Assembly (NCBI GenBank): GCA_036502165.1 | Contig: DASXZC010000568.1 | Coordinates: 1 to 24,374 of the forward strand | Length of the DNA stretch: 24,374 nucleotides | From: F-183 sp036502165 | GTDB lineage: Bacteria; Acidobacteriota; Terriglobia; Bryobacterales; Bryobacteraceae | Reading direction: 5' to 3' | Shown: positions 8,191-14,279 of the stretch, piece after piece | Position numbering within the stretch: the stretch's first letter is position 1 | How the letters are laid out: each line of letters starts with the position of its first letter | Program-made: the position numbers and the translations under genes | The notes under the pieces: generated by a model | Told to the model about the DNA's origin: nothing | Databases searched by the model: none | The model's input: the letters and a program-made list of their open reading frames with translations, nothing else

Positions 8191-8853
8191 TTATCCCTTC
8201 TTCTCCGTCAGACTCGCGACCAGCCGATAGCGTTTGAATCCGTTCGAAACGACGCCCGGAAAATTGCGCACGTCGAGCCATTTCGGGCCGCGGCCGACGG
8301 TGCCTTGTCCGGATCGCTCGATCGCCTCGCGATGCGCCGCTTCGCTCGTCCACTCGGCATAGTTGAGGACGCGCGTGCCGTCGACGCTCAGATGGAAGTA
8401 GCCGGAAATGCCGCCCTCTGGCAGCGCGGGCTCGGCTTCGAGAGCTTCGAATACAGTGTCGACCCACTTGCGCTGGCGCTGTTCATCGGGTCCATCGAAT
8501 TCCACAGAGACGAACACGATGCATCCCGGAACGAGCCCGTTCGCGGATTCACGCCGATTGCCACGGTACAGCCTATACCGCACCCCAGGCTTACGTGTGA
8601 TGCCTGGCACGGCTCGATCGACCTCCGCCGTAAGAGACTTCAGCCGCGTCTGCGCGAACTGGTCGAACGCCTCATCGCTCGCCCATTGCGCGTAGTTCAA
8701 AACAGTCGTGCCATCGAGGCTCGCATACAAGCTCGATTGCAACAGTCCGCGCGGCCAGGGCGCGTTCCGTGCGGCCGCGACAAGAGAATCGATCATGGCC
8801 TGCTGACGCTCGGGAGTGGCGACGATCGACTCGCTGACTCCGGCGAACGCCAT
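8191..8853 (-). CDS. Two-domain antibiotic biosynthesis monooxygenase-like protein
   Basis: A 220-residue protein made of two ferredoxin-like ABM repeats. The first covers about residues 5-85, with PERQQAMIDSLVAAA and TTVLNYAQWASDEAFDQF. The second covers about 110-215, with RKWVDTVFEAL and TRVLNYAEWTSEAAHREA; the shared VLNYA-W-S-EA block shows the internal duplication. Cofactor-free ABM proteins oxidise quinol or polyketide substrates, and others are stress-related. No active site can be assigned here. ATG 8853 is chosen because it gives the usual length and the first domain follows at once. The frame stays open upstream through the damaged NmrA-like gene, so a fused product is formally possible. 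The next gene starts 2 bp after its stop. The likely role is redox-cycling drug or quinone handling under SoxR control. Confidence 0.85.
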   Translation of the reverse strand: MAFAGVSESIVATPERQQAMIDSLVAAARNAPWPRGLLQSSLYASLDGTTVLNYAQWASDEAFDQFAQTRLKSLTAEVDRAVPGITRKPGVRYRLYRGNRRESANGLVPGCIVFVSVEFDGPDEQRQRKWVDTVFEALEAEPALPEGGISGYFHLSVDGTRVLNYAEWTSEAAHREAIERSGQGTVGRGPKWLDVRNFPGVVSNGFKRYRLVASLTEKKG

Positions 8854-9437
8854 GTCCGTGCGCCGCGGATCGGGGAACGTGCGCCCCGCCTGAGTCGAAC
8901 GAAAGTCCTCGGCGTGAGCCAACGTCCAATCGCGGAACGTGTACTTCGACGCCGGAGTCGTCGCCGCAGGGCCGTTTGCGTTCGCCCATGTCGCGAGCAG
9001 CAGATCGACGACTTGCGGCGGCACCAGCGCAGGCTGTTCGACGCGAATGCACCCGGACGGAGGAATGTCCACTTGACTCCGGACTGCCGGATCGCGCGCT
9101 CGATTTCCGAGTGCGTTCGCGCGATCCAATTGGTCTGTTCCTCCACATCCCCGCGGATGGCGGAGGATGACAGGAAGACGACGCGGCGCGTACGAGCGGC
9201 GATCGTTTCGACCAATCCAGGCGCGGGCAGTCCGCGGCACAGGAGGAACACCGCGTCGGCGTCCTCTTTGAGCTCCGCAGGGTCGCCTTGGATCACTTCC
9301 ACTTCCGGTGGGAATCCGGTGCCCTCCGGCAGTTGCCGGGTCACAGCGCGAACGTGCGCGCCCGCGGCGAGGAGTCCGGTGACGACGTGGCGGCCGACAT
9401 TGCCGGTCGCGCCGGTGACGAGAATTGTGCTGGGCAT
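8854..9437 (-). pseudogene. NmrA-like NAD(P)-binding protein, internally deleted and frameshifted
   Basis: From ATG 9437 the frame encodes a clear NmrA/SDR a6-type Rossmann start (ILVTGATGNVGRHVVTGLLAAG), then VVFLSSSAIRGD and TFLRPGAFASNSLRW up to residue 138 (codon ending at 9024). After that this frame turns into arginine-rich nonsense. A second frame then carries what looks like the normal C-terminal end of the same family (VPPQVVDLLLATW, then YTFRDWTLAHAEDF). About 90-100 residues of the middle are missing relative to the usual length of about 280, so the simplest reading is a deletion that joined two parts out of frame near 9024. No stop separates the C-terminal remnant from the ABM gene. 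It is the first gene behind the SoxR-type promoter. Functional loss is likely, though a sequencing or assembly error cannot be excluded. Confidence 0.8.
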
Positions 9438-9451
9438 AAGCTACTGAAGCC

Positions 9452-9482
9452 ATACTACAAGTTAAAGTGAACTTGAAGTCAA
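9452..9482 (-). promoter_or_regulatory. SoxR/MerR-type promoter and operator
   Basis: On the minus strand a -35 box TTGACT (9477-9482) and a -10 box TAGTAT (9452-9457) are separated by 19 bp instead of the usual 17. This long spacer is the signature of promoters activated by MerR-family proteins. The spacer holds a dyad: plus-strand arms ACTACAAGTT (9454-9463) and AACTTGAAGT (9470-9479) match at 9 of 10 positions around a 6-bp centre. The inner CAAGTT/AACTTG arms resemble the E. coli SoxR box, but with wider central spacing. The start point would be near 9445, leaving a leader of only about 8 bases before ATG 9437. The divergent soxR gene begins 27 bp away, so SoxR probably controls this operon. 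Confidence 0.82.
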
Positions 9483-9508
9483 GGATTAATCGTGATAATT
9501 CTGAAGAC

Positions 9509-9964
9509 ATGGCCACCCTGATCACGATCAGCGAAGTCGCGCGCCGCAGCGGAGTCGCTGCCTCGGCATTGCGATTCTACGAGGACAAGGGATTGATCCA
9601 ATCCGAACGCGCCGGTTCGGGCCATCGGCGCTATCCGCGAGCGGTGCTGCGGCTGGTCGCGTTCATCGTGTTCGCCCAGCGCATCGGACTCTCGCTCGAG
9701 GAAATCGGCGCCGAGCTCGCGAAGCTCCCGCGCGGGCGCGTCCCCGAGGGTTCCGATTGGGCGAAGCTGTCCGCCACTTGGTCGAGACGTATCGATGCGC
9801 GCATCGCCGAGCTCGAGCGTCTGCGCGCCGGCCTGACCGGCTGCATCGGCTGCGGATGCCTCTCGATGGAGCGTTGCAAGCTCGCCAATCCCGGCGATCG
9901 CGCGGCGCGGATGGGCGCGGGCCCGCGGTATTGGATCACTGGTATGAGCCGCAGTGCGACGTAG
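9509..9964 (+). CDS. soxR: SoxR-type redox-sensing transcriptional activator
   Basis: A 151-residue MerR-family regulator. Residues 5-45 form the winged helix-turn-helix (ITISEVARRSGVAASALRFY, then RAGSGHRRYPR). A dimerisation helix follows (about 85-108), then CIGCGCLSMERC at 112-123, the CX2CXCX5C ligand set of the SoxR [2Fe-2S] cluster. Cluster oxidation by redox-cycling compounds or superoxide lets bound SoxR activate promoters with overlong spacers. The length fits the family. ATG 9509 is preferred; an in-frame GTG at 9467 would lie inside the operator and adds a polar tail unlike the family. A possible -10 (GATAAT, 9494-9499) would give an almost leaderless transcript. It is divergent from the NmrA-ABM-FMN reductase operon, its probable target. 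Confidence 0.96.
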   Translation: MATLITISEVARRSGVAASALRFYEDKGLIQSERAGSGHRRYPRAVLRLVAFIVFAQRIGLSLEEIGAELAKLPRGRVPEGSDWAKLSATWSRRIDARIAELERLRAGLTGCIGCGCLSMERCKLANPGDRAARMGAGPRYWITGMSRSAT

Positions 9965-9974
9965 CGGCGCAACG

Positions 9975-10784
9975 TCACGAACCGAGCGCGCGGTATCCCG
10001 ACAACTTCACGCCCGCTTCATCCAAAGCTCGCCTGACCTCGGGCGCCACCAACGCAGCCAGCTCTTGCGCGCGGCTCTCTTTCAATCGCGTCCGCGTGGC
10101 GCGTAGCTCATCCGTGCAATGCCCCGGATGGACCATGAACTCCGTCGATCCTTCCGGGAGAGCGCGGATCAACTCGACCACTTGGCGTGCGCCGAAACGT
10201 CCGGTGATCGAAAATCCTGCGAAGTAATCCGTCGACCGGCAGCCGTTCTCACGCAAGACCCGCTCGAGCCGTGGACGCACGATTCCAAACGCGCTCGATA
10301 CCAGCCGCTTCGATAGAGGCATGCCGCCGGACTCCATTGGAAAGTCGAAAGGACGCCGGATCCATCGGATCCCGAACTCACGAGACAGGCGCGCCACTGC
10401 GTCGAGGACCGGCGGAAACAGGTGCGTATGCTTGTGCGTGTCCATATGCACGGGCCGCAATCCGGCATCCACGATTCGCTGGATCTGCGCCTTCAACTCG
10501 GCATACGGATCGATCCGCCGCAACACGATCGTCCGCAGCAGTTCTCTCACAGTCACTGGAAATGGGCGCCCGGTGACTAGCGACGAACCGCCGACCAGCA
10601 CGAGATGACATCCGACATCGAGAGTCGGCGTCTCTCGCGCCAGGACGATTGCGTCATCGAACGCCGCGCCATTCGCCATCAGCGTAGTCGCCGTCAGGAT
10701 CCCGCTCGTGTGCGCCTCGATGATCCCCGAGTTCACGTCGCGCGTGAATCCGAAGTCGTCGGCGTTGACCAGCAGTGTCTTCAA
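9975..10784 (-). CDS. ChbG/HpnK (YdjC-like) carbohydrate or hopanoid-type deacetylase
   Basis: A 269-residue member of the ChbG/HpnK family of metal-dependent deacetylases, which remove N-acetyl groups from sugars such as chitooligosaccharides or hopanoid-linked glucosamine. The family start LLVNADDFGFTRDVNSGI contains the metal-binding Asp pair at residues 9-10. VGCHLVLV carries His60, and VHMDTHKHTHLFPP the C-proximal histidines (113-121). HPGHCTDE near the C-terminus is also typical. The start is TTG 10784, six bases after the mlaD-like stop; no ATG fits the N-terminus. It is the last gene of the mlaEFD-like operon, suggesting a role in envelope lipid or glycolipid metabolism, but the substrate is unknown. 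Its stop lies 10 bp from that of the convergent soxR. Confidence 0.88.
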   Translation of the reverse strand: MKTLLVNADDFGFTRDVNSGIIEAHTSGILTATTLMANGAAFDDAIVLARETPTLDVGCHLVLVGGSSLVTGRPFPVTVRELLRTIVLRRIDPYAELKAQIQRIVDAGLRPVHMDTHKHTHLFPPVLDAVARLSREFGIRWIRRPFDFPMESGGMPLSKRLVSSAFGIVRPRLERVLRENGCRSTDYFAGFSITGRFGARQVVELIRALPEGSTEFMVHPGHCTDELRATRTRLKESRAQELAALVAPEVRRALDEAGVKLSGYRALGS

Positions 10785-10790
10785 CGTGGA

Positions 10791-11864
10791 TTAGAACAGC
10801 TTCAACTGGATGCGCAGGAACTTCTTCGGATTCGACCGGAAATCCTTCATTAAGCCGTGCATTTCGCGCGTCGCGCCATTCAGGTTGTCGTAGAGCTGCT
10901 GATTGACCAGCAACTGCCCGATCGTGCCTTGACCCGAATTGACTTTGTCGAGCATCACATTCAGCTTGTTGATAGTCAGCACGATTTTGTCGTGCAGCTC
11001 ATCGCTCTTCAACAGCTTGCCCGCGGTGCCTTCACCCTTGTCGAGACCGGCCAGCAGTTTGCGAACGTCCTTGATCGCGGCATGCGTTTCGTCGTAAACC
11101 GCCGGATCTTTCAGCAGTTTGCCGGCCGTCCCTTTGCCTTCCTGCAAGCCTTGCATGAGCGAGTCGAGCCGGGCGATCGAACCGCGCACATCGCCGTAGA
11201 GCTTGTCGTCGTGCAGCAGTTTGCCCATCGTTCCTTCGCCGGAATTGAGCTGCTTCACCATGGAATCGACTTCGTTGGTGATCGACATGACCTTGTCGTA
11301 CAGCTCTTCATCGACGAGCAATTTGCCGATCGAGCCCTTGCCGACTTCGACCGTCGCGACGATCGCGTCGACTCGCTTGAGGATCCCCTTCAACGATTCG
11401 AGCAGCGAATATCCCTGCTGCACAACATCGTCGAATTCGCGCGTATCGAGGCTCGCGAGTTCGCTGCCCGAACGAACGACGTCCTTGGCCGTTCCTTTTT
11501 TGATGTTGATATATTTCGCGCCGAGCACGTTCTCGGCGCCGATCGACACGATGGAATCGACGGGAATCGAATCGAACCATTTCGACGCGACCTGCATATC
11601 GATGCGGACGATGCGCCTCGGCTGCGTCAATCCGGAAAGCGAGATCTTCTCGACCTTGCCGACGAGAATACCGTTGAGGCGTACCGGCGACCCTTCGGTC
11701 ATCGCCGCCGAATCGTCCATATAGGTGACCAGGCTTCCCTTCGTCTGGAACAGCGTGGTCTCACCCGTCAGCAAAAATACCAGCACGGCCAGGATGATCA
11801 GCGCGGCCAGCGCCATGATGCCGACTTTTAATCTCGCCCAGGAGGCCTTGTTCTGGATCGCCAT
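10791..11864 (-). CDS. MCE (MlaD-like) lipid-transport protein with five 34-residue repeats
   Basis: A 357-residue membrane-anchored, periplasmic substrate-binding subunit of an MCE-type ABC transporter. One N-terminal transmembrane helix (about 13-33) is followed by an MCE domain (about 40-123: GSLVTYMDDSAAMTEGSPVRLNGI, then VSIGAENVLGAKYINI). MCE proteins form hexameric rings that carry phospholipids or other lipids between inner and outer membranes. The long C-terminal part holds five copies of a G-x-G-[ST]-x-G-[KQ]-L-L pattern, usually followed by L-Y-D or similar, starting at residues 175, 209, 243, 277 and 311. The period is exactly 34. The helices between the motifs probably extend the ring as a tube or coiled coil. 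The start is ATG 11864, 9 bp after the mlaF-like stop. The family is certain; the lipid carried and the direction are not. Confidence 0.94.
   Translation of the reverse strand: MAIQNKASWARLKVGIMALAALIILAVLVFLLTGETTLFQTKGSLVTYMDDSAAMTEGSPVRLNGILVGKVEKISLSGLTQPRRIVRIDMQVASKWFDSIPVDSIVSIGAENVLGAKYINIKKGTAKDVVRSGSELASLDTREFDDVVQQGYSLLESLKGILKRVDAIVATVEVGKGSIGKLLVDEELYDKVMSITNEVDSMVKQLNSGEGTMGKLLHDDKLYGDVRGSIARLDSLMQGLQEGKGTAGKLLKDPAVYDETHAAIKDVRKLLAGLDKGEGTAGKLLKSDELHDKIVLTINKLNVMLDKVNSGQGTIGQLLVNQQLYDNLNGATREMHGLMKDFRSNPKKFLRIQLKLF
10833..11342 (-). repeat. Five in-frame 102-bp (34-aa) repeats in the MCE gene
   Basis: The motif starts GKGSIGKLL, GEGTMGKLL, GKGTAGKLL, GEGTAGKLL and GQGTIGQLL fall at residues 175, 209, 243, 277 and 311, so each unit is 102 bp. 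Conservation is clear at the protein level; the DNA copies have diverged, which points to old duplications kept by selection rather than a recent tandem expansion. Confidence 0.9.
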
Positions 11865-11873
11865 CTTATTTAG

Positions 11874-12713
11874 TTATCGTCTCACGAACTTGTGCAGGTA
11901 CGGGTCGGCCGAATTCTCGAGCTCCGACTGCGAGCCTTCAAAAACCAGCTTTCCATCACGCATCACCATGAAAATTGTCTTGTGCCCCACGCGTGTATGA
12001 TCGTCTGGAACCAGGTGGCCGCCGCTCTCCCCGTTCGGCCCGATGCGGGGATCGAATCGGAAATTCGCCATCAACTGCCCATCCTGATAGCGGTGCGTCA
12101 CAATCACCGTCGACGTGTTCCGCGTATCGCGTTCCTTCGCAACCAACGCCATGATCGTGTTCGCGGTGATCGGATCGAGGCCCGCCGTCGGCGAATCGTA
12201 GAGCACGAGCGGCGGCTCCGTCACGGTCGCGCGCGCGATTCCCACGCGGCGCCGCATGCCGCCTGATAATTCGCTGGGATATTTTTCGATCGTGTGGCCG
12301 AGTTCGACGAACTTCAAGGACTCGAGCACACGTGCCTCAACATCAGTGATCTGCTGCCGCGTCGGGGAACTGATGCGGCTCAACAGAGGATACGCGACGT
12401 TCTCCTCGACCGTCTGGGAGTCGAACAGCGCGCCCTCCTGAAACAGCATTCCCACGCGAGCCCGGATCTGGAACAGCCGTTCTTCGCTCAAGTTCGTAAT
12501 GTCGTCGCCGAACAGCCAGACGCGGCCCGAGGCGGGCCGCACCAATCCGAGGGCGGTCTTCAACAGCACGGTCTTGCCCGATCCCGCCGCGCCCAGAATC
12601 ACTCGGCATTCACCGGGCAATACGACGAAGCTCACGTCTTCGACTACGGGCCCCGCATCGAAATCGACAGTCACACTATCGAACTGCAGGATGGGCTGGA
12701 CACCGTTATTCAT
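11874..12713 (-). CDS. MlaF-like ABC transporter ATPase with altered Walker B
   Basis: A 279-residue ABC ATPase that should power the MlaE-like permease. Walker A is GAAGSGKT (41-48), the Q-loop lies in MLFQEGALFD (about 89-98), the signature is LSGGMRRR (149-156), and Walker B is LVLYD (169-173) followed by SPTAGLDP; the H-loop His is at 207. The residue after the Walker B Asp is Ser174 (TCG at 12192-12194), where ABC ATPases normally have the catalytic Glu. An extra, Gly- and His-containing stretch of about 25 residues (FRFDPRIGPNG to TRVGHK) sits after the H-loop. ATG 12713 lies 15 bp after the mlaE-like stop, and the MCE gene follows after 9 bp. The altered glutamate may slow hydrolysis or be compensated; it could be a lineage trait. 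Confidence 0.93.
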   Translation of the reverse strand: MNNGVQPILQFDSVTVDFDAGPVVEDVSFVVLPGECRVILGAAGSGKTVLLKTALGLVRPASGRVWLFGDDITNLSEERLFQIRARVGMLFQEGALFDSQTVEENVAYPLLSRISSPTRQQITDVEARVLESLKFVELGHTIEKYPSELSGGMRRRVGIARATVTEPPLVLYDSPTAGLDPITANTIMALVAKERDTRNTSTVIVTHRYQDGQLMANFRFDPRIGPNGESGGHLVPDDHTRVGHKTIFMVMRDGKLVFEGSQSELENSADPYLHKFVRR

Positions 12714-12728
12714 TCCGTGCAGGTTGAC

Positions 12729-13493
12729 CTAATTGGGAACGCTCGTAAAAATCTGCGTGACCACCACATCGACGACAAACACCCAGACCGAAGCGACGAC
12801 CACGGCCTGCGTAGTCGCGAGTCCGACGCCTTGCGTTCCTCCCGTCGTGCGCATGCCCTGGAAACATCCGACCAGCGAAATCAGAAAGGAAAACAGAAAT
12901 GGCTTGACGAGGCCTTGCGCGATATCCAGAAATCCAAGCGCCTTATAAGCGGTCGACCAATATTGAGCGCTGGTGGTCAGGTGCAGCATCACGCTCGCCG
13001 TTAGCCATCCGCCGGTGATGCCGACGTAATCGGAAATGATGGTCAACAGCGGCAATACGAAGGCCGCGGCCAGCATCCGGGGAGTGACCAATTTCTGCAA
13101 TGGATCGGTTCCGAGCGCGCGCATCGCGTCGATCTGCTCGGTCACTTTCATGGATCCCAATTCGGAAGCGATCCCCGATGCCACGCGACCTGCGACGAGC
13201 AGCGCGGTCAGCACGGGTCCTAATTCGCGCACCAGTGTGATCGCGACGATCTGCCCGACTTGGCCTGTTGCGCCATATTGCGACAACGCCTTCGCCATCT
13301 GCAGCGCCATGACGACTCCGCTGAAGGTGCCGACCAGCAATACGATCGGCAGGCTACCGACGCCGATCTGATCCATTTGATTGGCGACGTCGTCAGCGTA
13401 GTGCGGCTTGCGGAACAGGTTCGCCATCGCCTTGCCGGCGAGTATGACGAAATCCTGCAGGTCCGATATGGGTGCTTTAAGAAAGTCGAACAA
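12729..13493 (-). CDS. MlaE-like ABC transporter permease
   Basis: A 254-residue inner-membrane permease of the MlaE/YrbE family, the membrane core of MCE lipid transporters. An amphipathic N-terminal region precedes several hydrophobic segments (about 48-68, 83-105, 143-170, 190-215, 228-250). The conserved family block is present: LVRELGPVLTALLVAGRVAS, then IASELGSMKVTEQIDAMRALG and DPLQKLVTPRMLA. GCFQGMRTTGGTQGVGLATT near the C-terminus is also typical. The start is TTG 13493: an in-frame TAA lies two codons upstream, AAGGAA precedes the TTG, and the N-terminus has the expected length. It heads the mlaE-mlaF-mlaD-deacetylase string. Only 74 bp separate it from the nucleotidyltransferase gene upstream, and no clear promoter or terminator is visible there. 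Confidence 0.95.
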   Translation of the reverse strand: MFDFLKAPISDLQDFVILAGKAMANLFRKPHYADDVANQMDQIGVGSLPIVLLVGTFSGVVMALQMAKALSQYGATGQVGQIVAITLVRELGPVLTALLVAGRVASGIASELGSMKVTEQIDAMRALGTDPLQKLVTPRMLAAAFVLPLLTIISDYVGITGGWLTASVMLHLTTSAQYWSTAYKALGFLDIAQGLVKPFLFSFLISLVGCFQGMRTTGGTQGVGLATTQAVVVASVWVFVVDVVVTQIFTSVPN

Positions 13494-13567
13494 GCGGCGT
13501 TAAGTTCCTTCAGGCACGCGCGCGCTGGTCGCGGCCGCCCACGTTCCACCATGTTCGCATACTTGAA

Positions 13568-14059
13568 TTAGTGCCCGGATTTACGAATTTCCGCGAGCGT
13601 TCTGCGTAGCAAAGGGAGCATGGCGCGGTCTTTGTCGGTATTGAGAGCTTCCTTGATTTCGATCAGTTTTTCGAGTTTGAGGACGCGGACGAGGAGGCCT
13701 TCGCCCAGTTCGAGTATGTCGCTGTGTGGGAGGAGATCCTCGTAAGTGAGGTTGTCGCCGATCGTGCACAGCAGATCAATTGGCCCCAGGGTCGTCGTCA
13801 AGTTGATGTGGCCGCGCCCGGCTAAATGGCTCTCGTTAGGCCGCAGGCGCCGGTGCGGCTGGATGCGAAAAATCGCATCGATTGACTCGAGAACCGGTAG
13901 TAACCGGCCGATGTTCAGCGTGTCGCGAGCGTGGACGAAGTCGACGTCAAACGTATTGACTGGCACTCCTCGGGCAACCGCCGATAGACCTCCCACAAGA
14001 ATGAAATCCACGCCAGCCCTCGCGAAAATGCGCAGCGCGGCCTCAAAGTCGTGCGTCAT
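13568..14059 (-). CDS. Minimal nucleotidyltransferase-fold protein
   Basis: A 163-residue protein with a polymerase-beta-like nucleotidyltransferase core. FILVGGLSAVARGVPV (19-34) matches the GG-x-S/A-h-G loop. NTFDVDFV supplies Asp38 and Asp40, and LGPIDLLCTI offers a third acid at Asp95; the set looks active. The C-terminus is helical (VLKLEKLIEIKEAL, LPLLRRTLAEIRKS). Such proteins occur as antitoxin or toxin halves of type II/IV-like pairs (MNT, AbiEii families) and as stand-alone enzymes. Which applies here is unknown. It starts 2 bp after the stop of a 60-residue partner gene, so the pair is co-translated. No HEPN partner is seen. Confidence 0.78.
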   Translation of the reverse strand: MTHDFEAALRIFARAGVDFILVGGLSAVARGVPVNTFDVDFVHARDTLNIGRLLPVLESIDAIFRIQPHRRLRPNESHLAGRGHINLTTTLGPIDLLCTIGDNLTYEDLLPHSDILELGEGLLVRVLKLEKLIEIKEALNTDKDRAMLPLLRRTLAEIRKSGH

Positions 14060-14061
14060 CC

Positions 14062-14244
14062 CTAGCGGCCACTCGATGCGCCAAGCGCCTCAGCGTTTCG
14101 TTCCTGAAAGCGGATGATCGAATTCACGCGCTCCTCCAACACCCGCAAACGCTCAGCGGGCGTCAACGACAACATCCAACGAATGAGTGTCAAATCCACG
14201 CCGTCTTCGCTATAGTCGGTCAGCCGCTCGGGATCTTCTTCCAT
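14062..14244 (-). CDS. Small 60-residue partner protein of the nucleotidyltransferase
   Basis: A short acidic protein beginning MEEDPERLTDYSEDGVDLTL, followed by a helical block IRWMLSLTPAERLRVLEERV and a polar tail rich in N, E and A. The LTPAERLxVLE pattern resembles small unnamed proteins that, from memory, often precede nucleotidyltransferase genes in Acidobacteria. No DNA-binding motif is obvious. ATG 14244 is the only sensible start. The gene ends 2 bp before the nucleotidyltransferase ATG. The tight pairing suggests a functional unit, with an antitoxin-like role as one possibility. The assignment as a real gene is moderately sure. Confidence 0.68.
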   Translation of the reverse strand: MEEDPERLTDYSEDGVDLTLIRWMLSLTPAERLRVLEERVNSIIRFQERNAEALGASSGR

Positions 14245-14253
14245 AGTTCAAGA

Positions 14254-14269
14254 GTATCGCAGCCGATAC
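14254..14269. promoter_or_regulatory. Inverted repeat in the divergent intergenic region
   Basis: GTATCG (14254-14259) and CGATAC (14264-14269) form a perfect 6-bp inverted repeat around CAGC. Looser outer arms TCAAG (14248-14252) and CTTGA (14276-14280) flank it but are not exactly concentric. It fills the 35-bp space between the divergent small-protein and M28 peptidase starts, a natural operator position. No regulator can be named. Confidence 0.35.
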
Positions 14270-14279
14270 ACTGTACTTG

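Noticed and set aside
8182..9447. 421-codon plus-strand frame opposite the SoxR operon
   Set aside because: Arg-rich and without motifs; the minus strand holds clear ABM and NmrA sequence.
9467..9508. GTG 9467 as the soxR start
   Set aside because: It lies inside the operator dyad and adds a polar extension not typical of SoxR; ATG 9509 gives the family N-terminus.
8191..9525. 444-codon minus-strand frame as one protein
   Set aside because: Its first ~165 codons are an out-of-frame shadow of the NmrA N-terminus and cross the SoxR-type promoter; only the C-terminal remnant and ABM part are protein-like.
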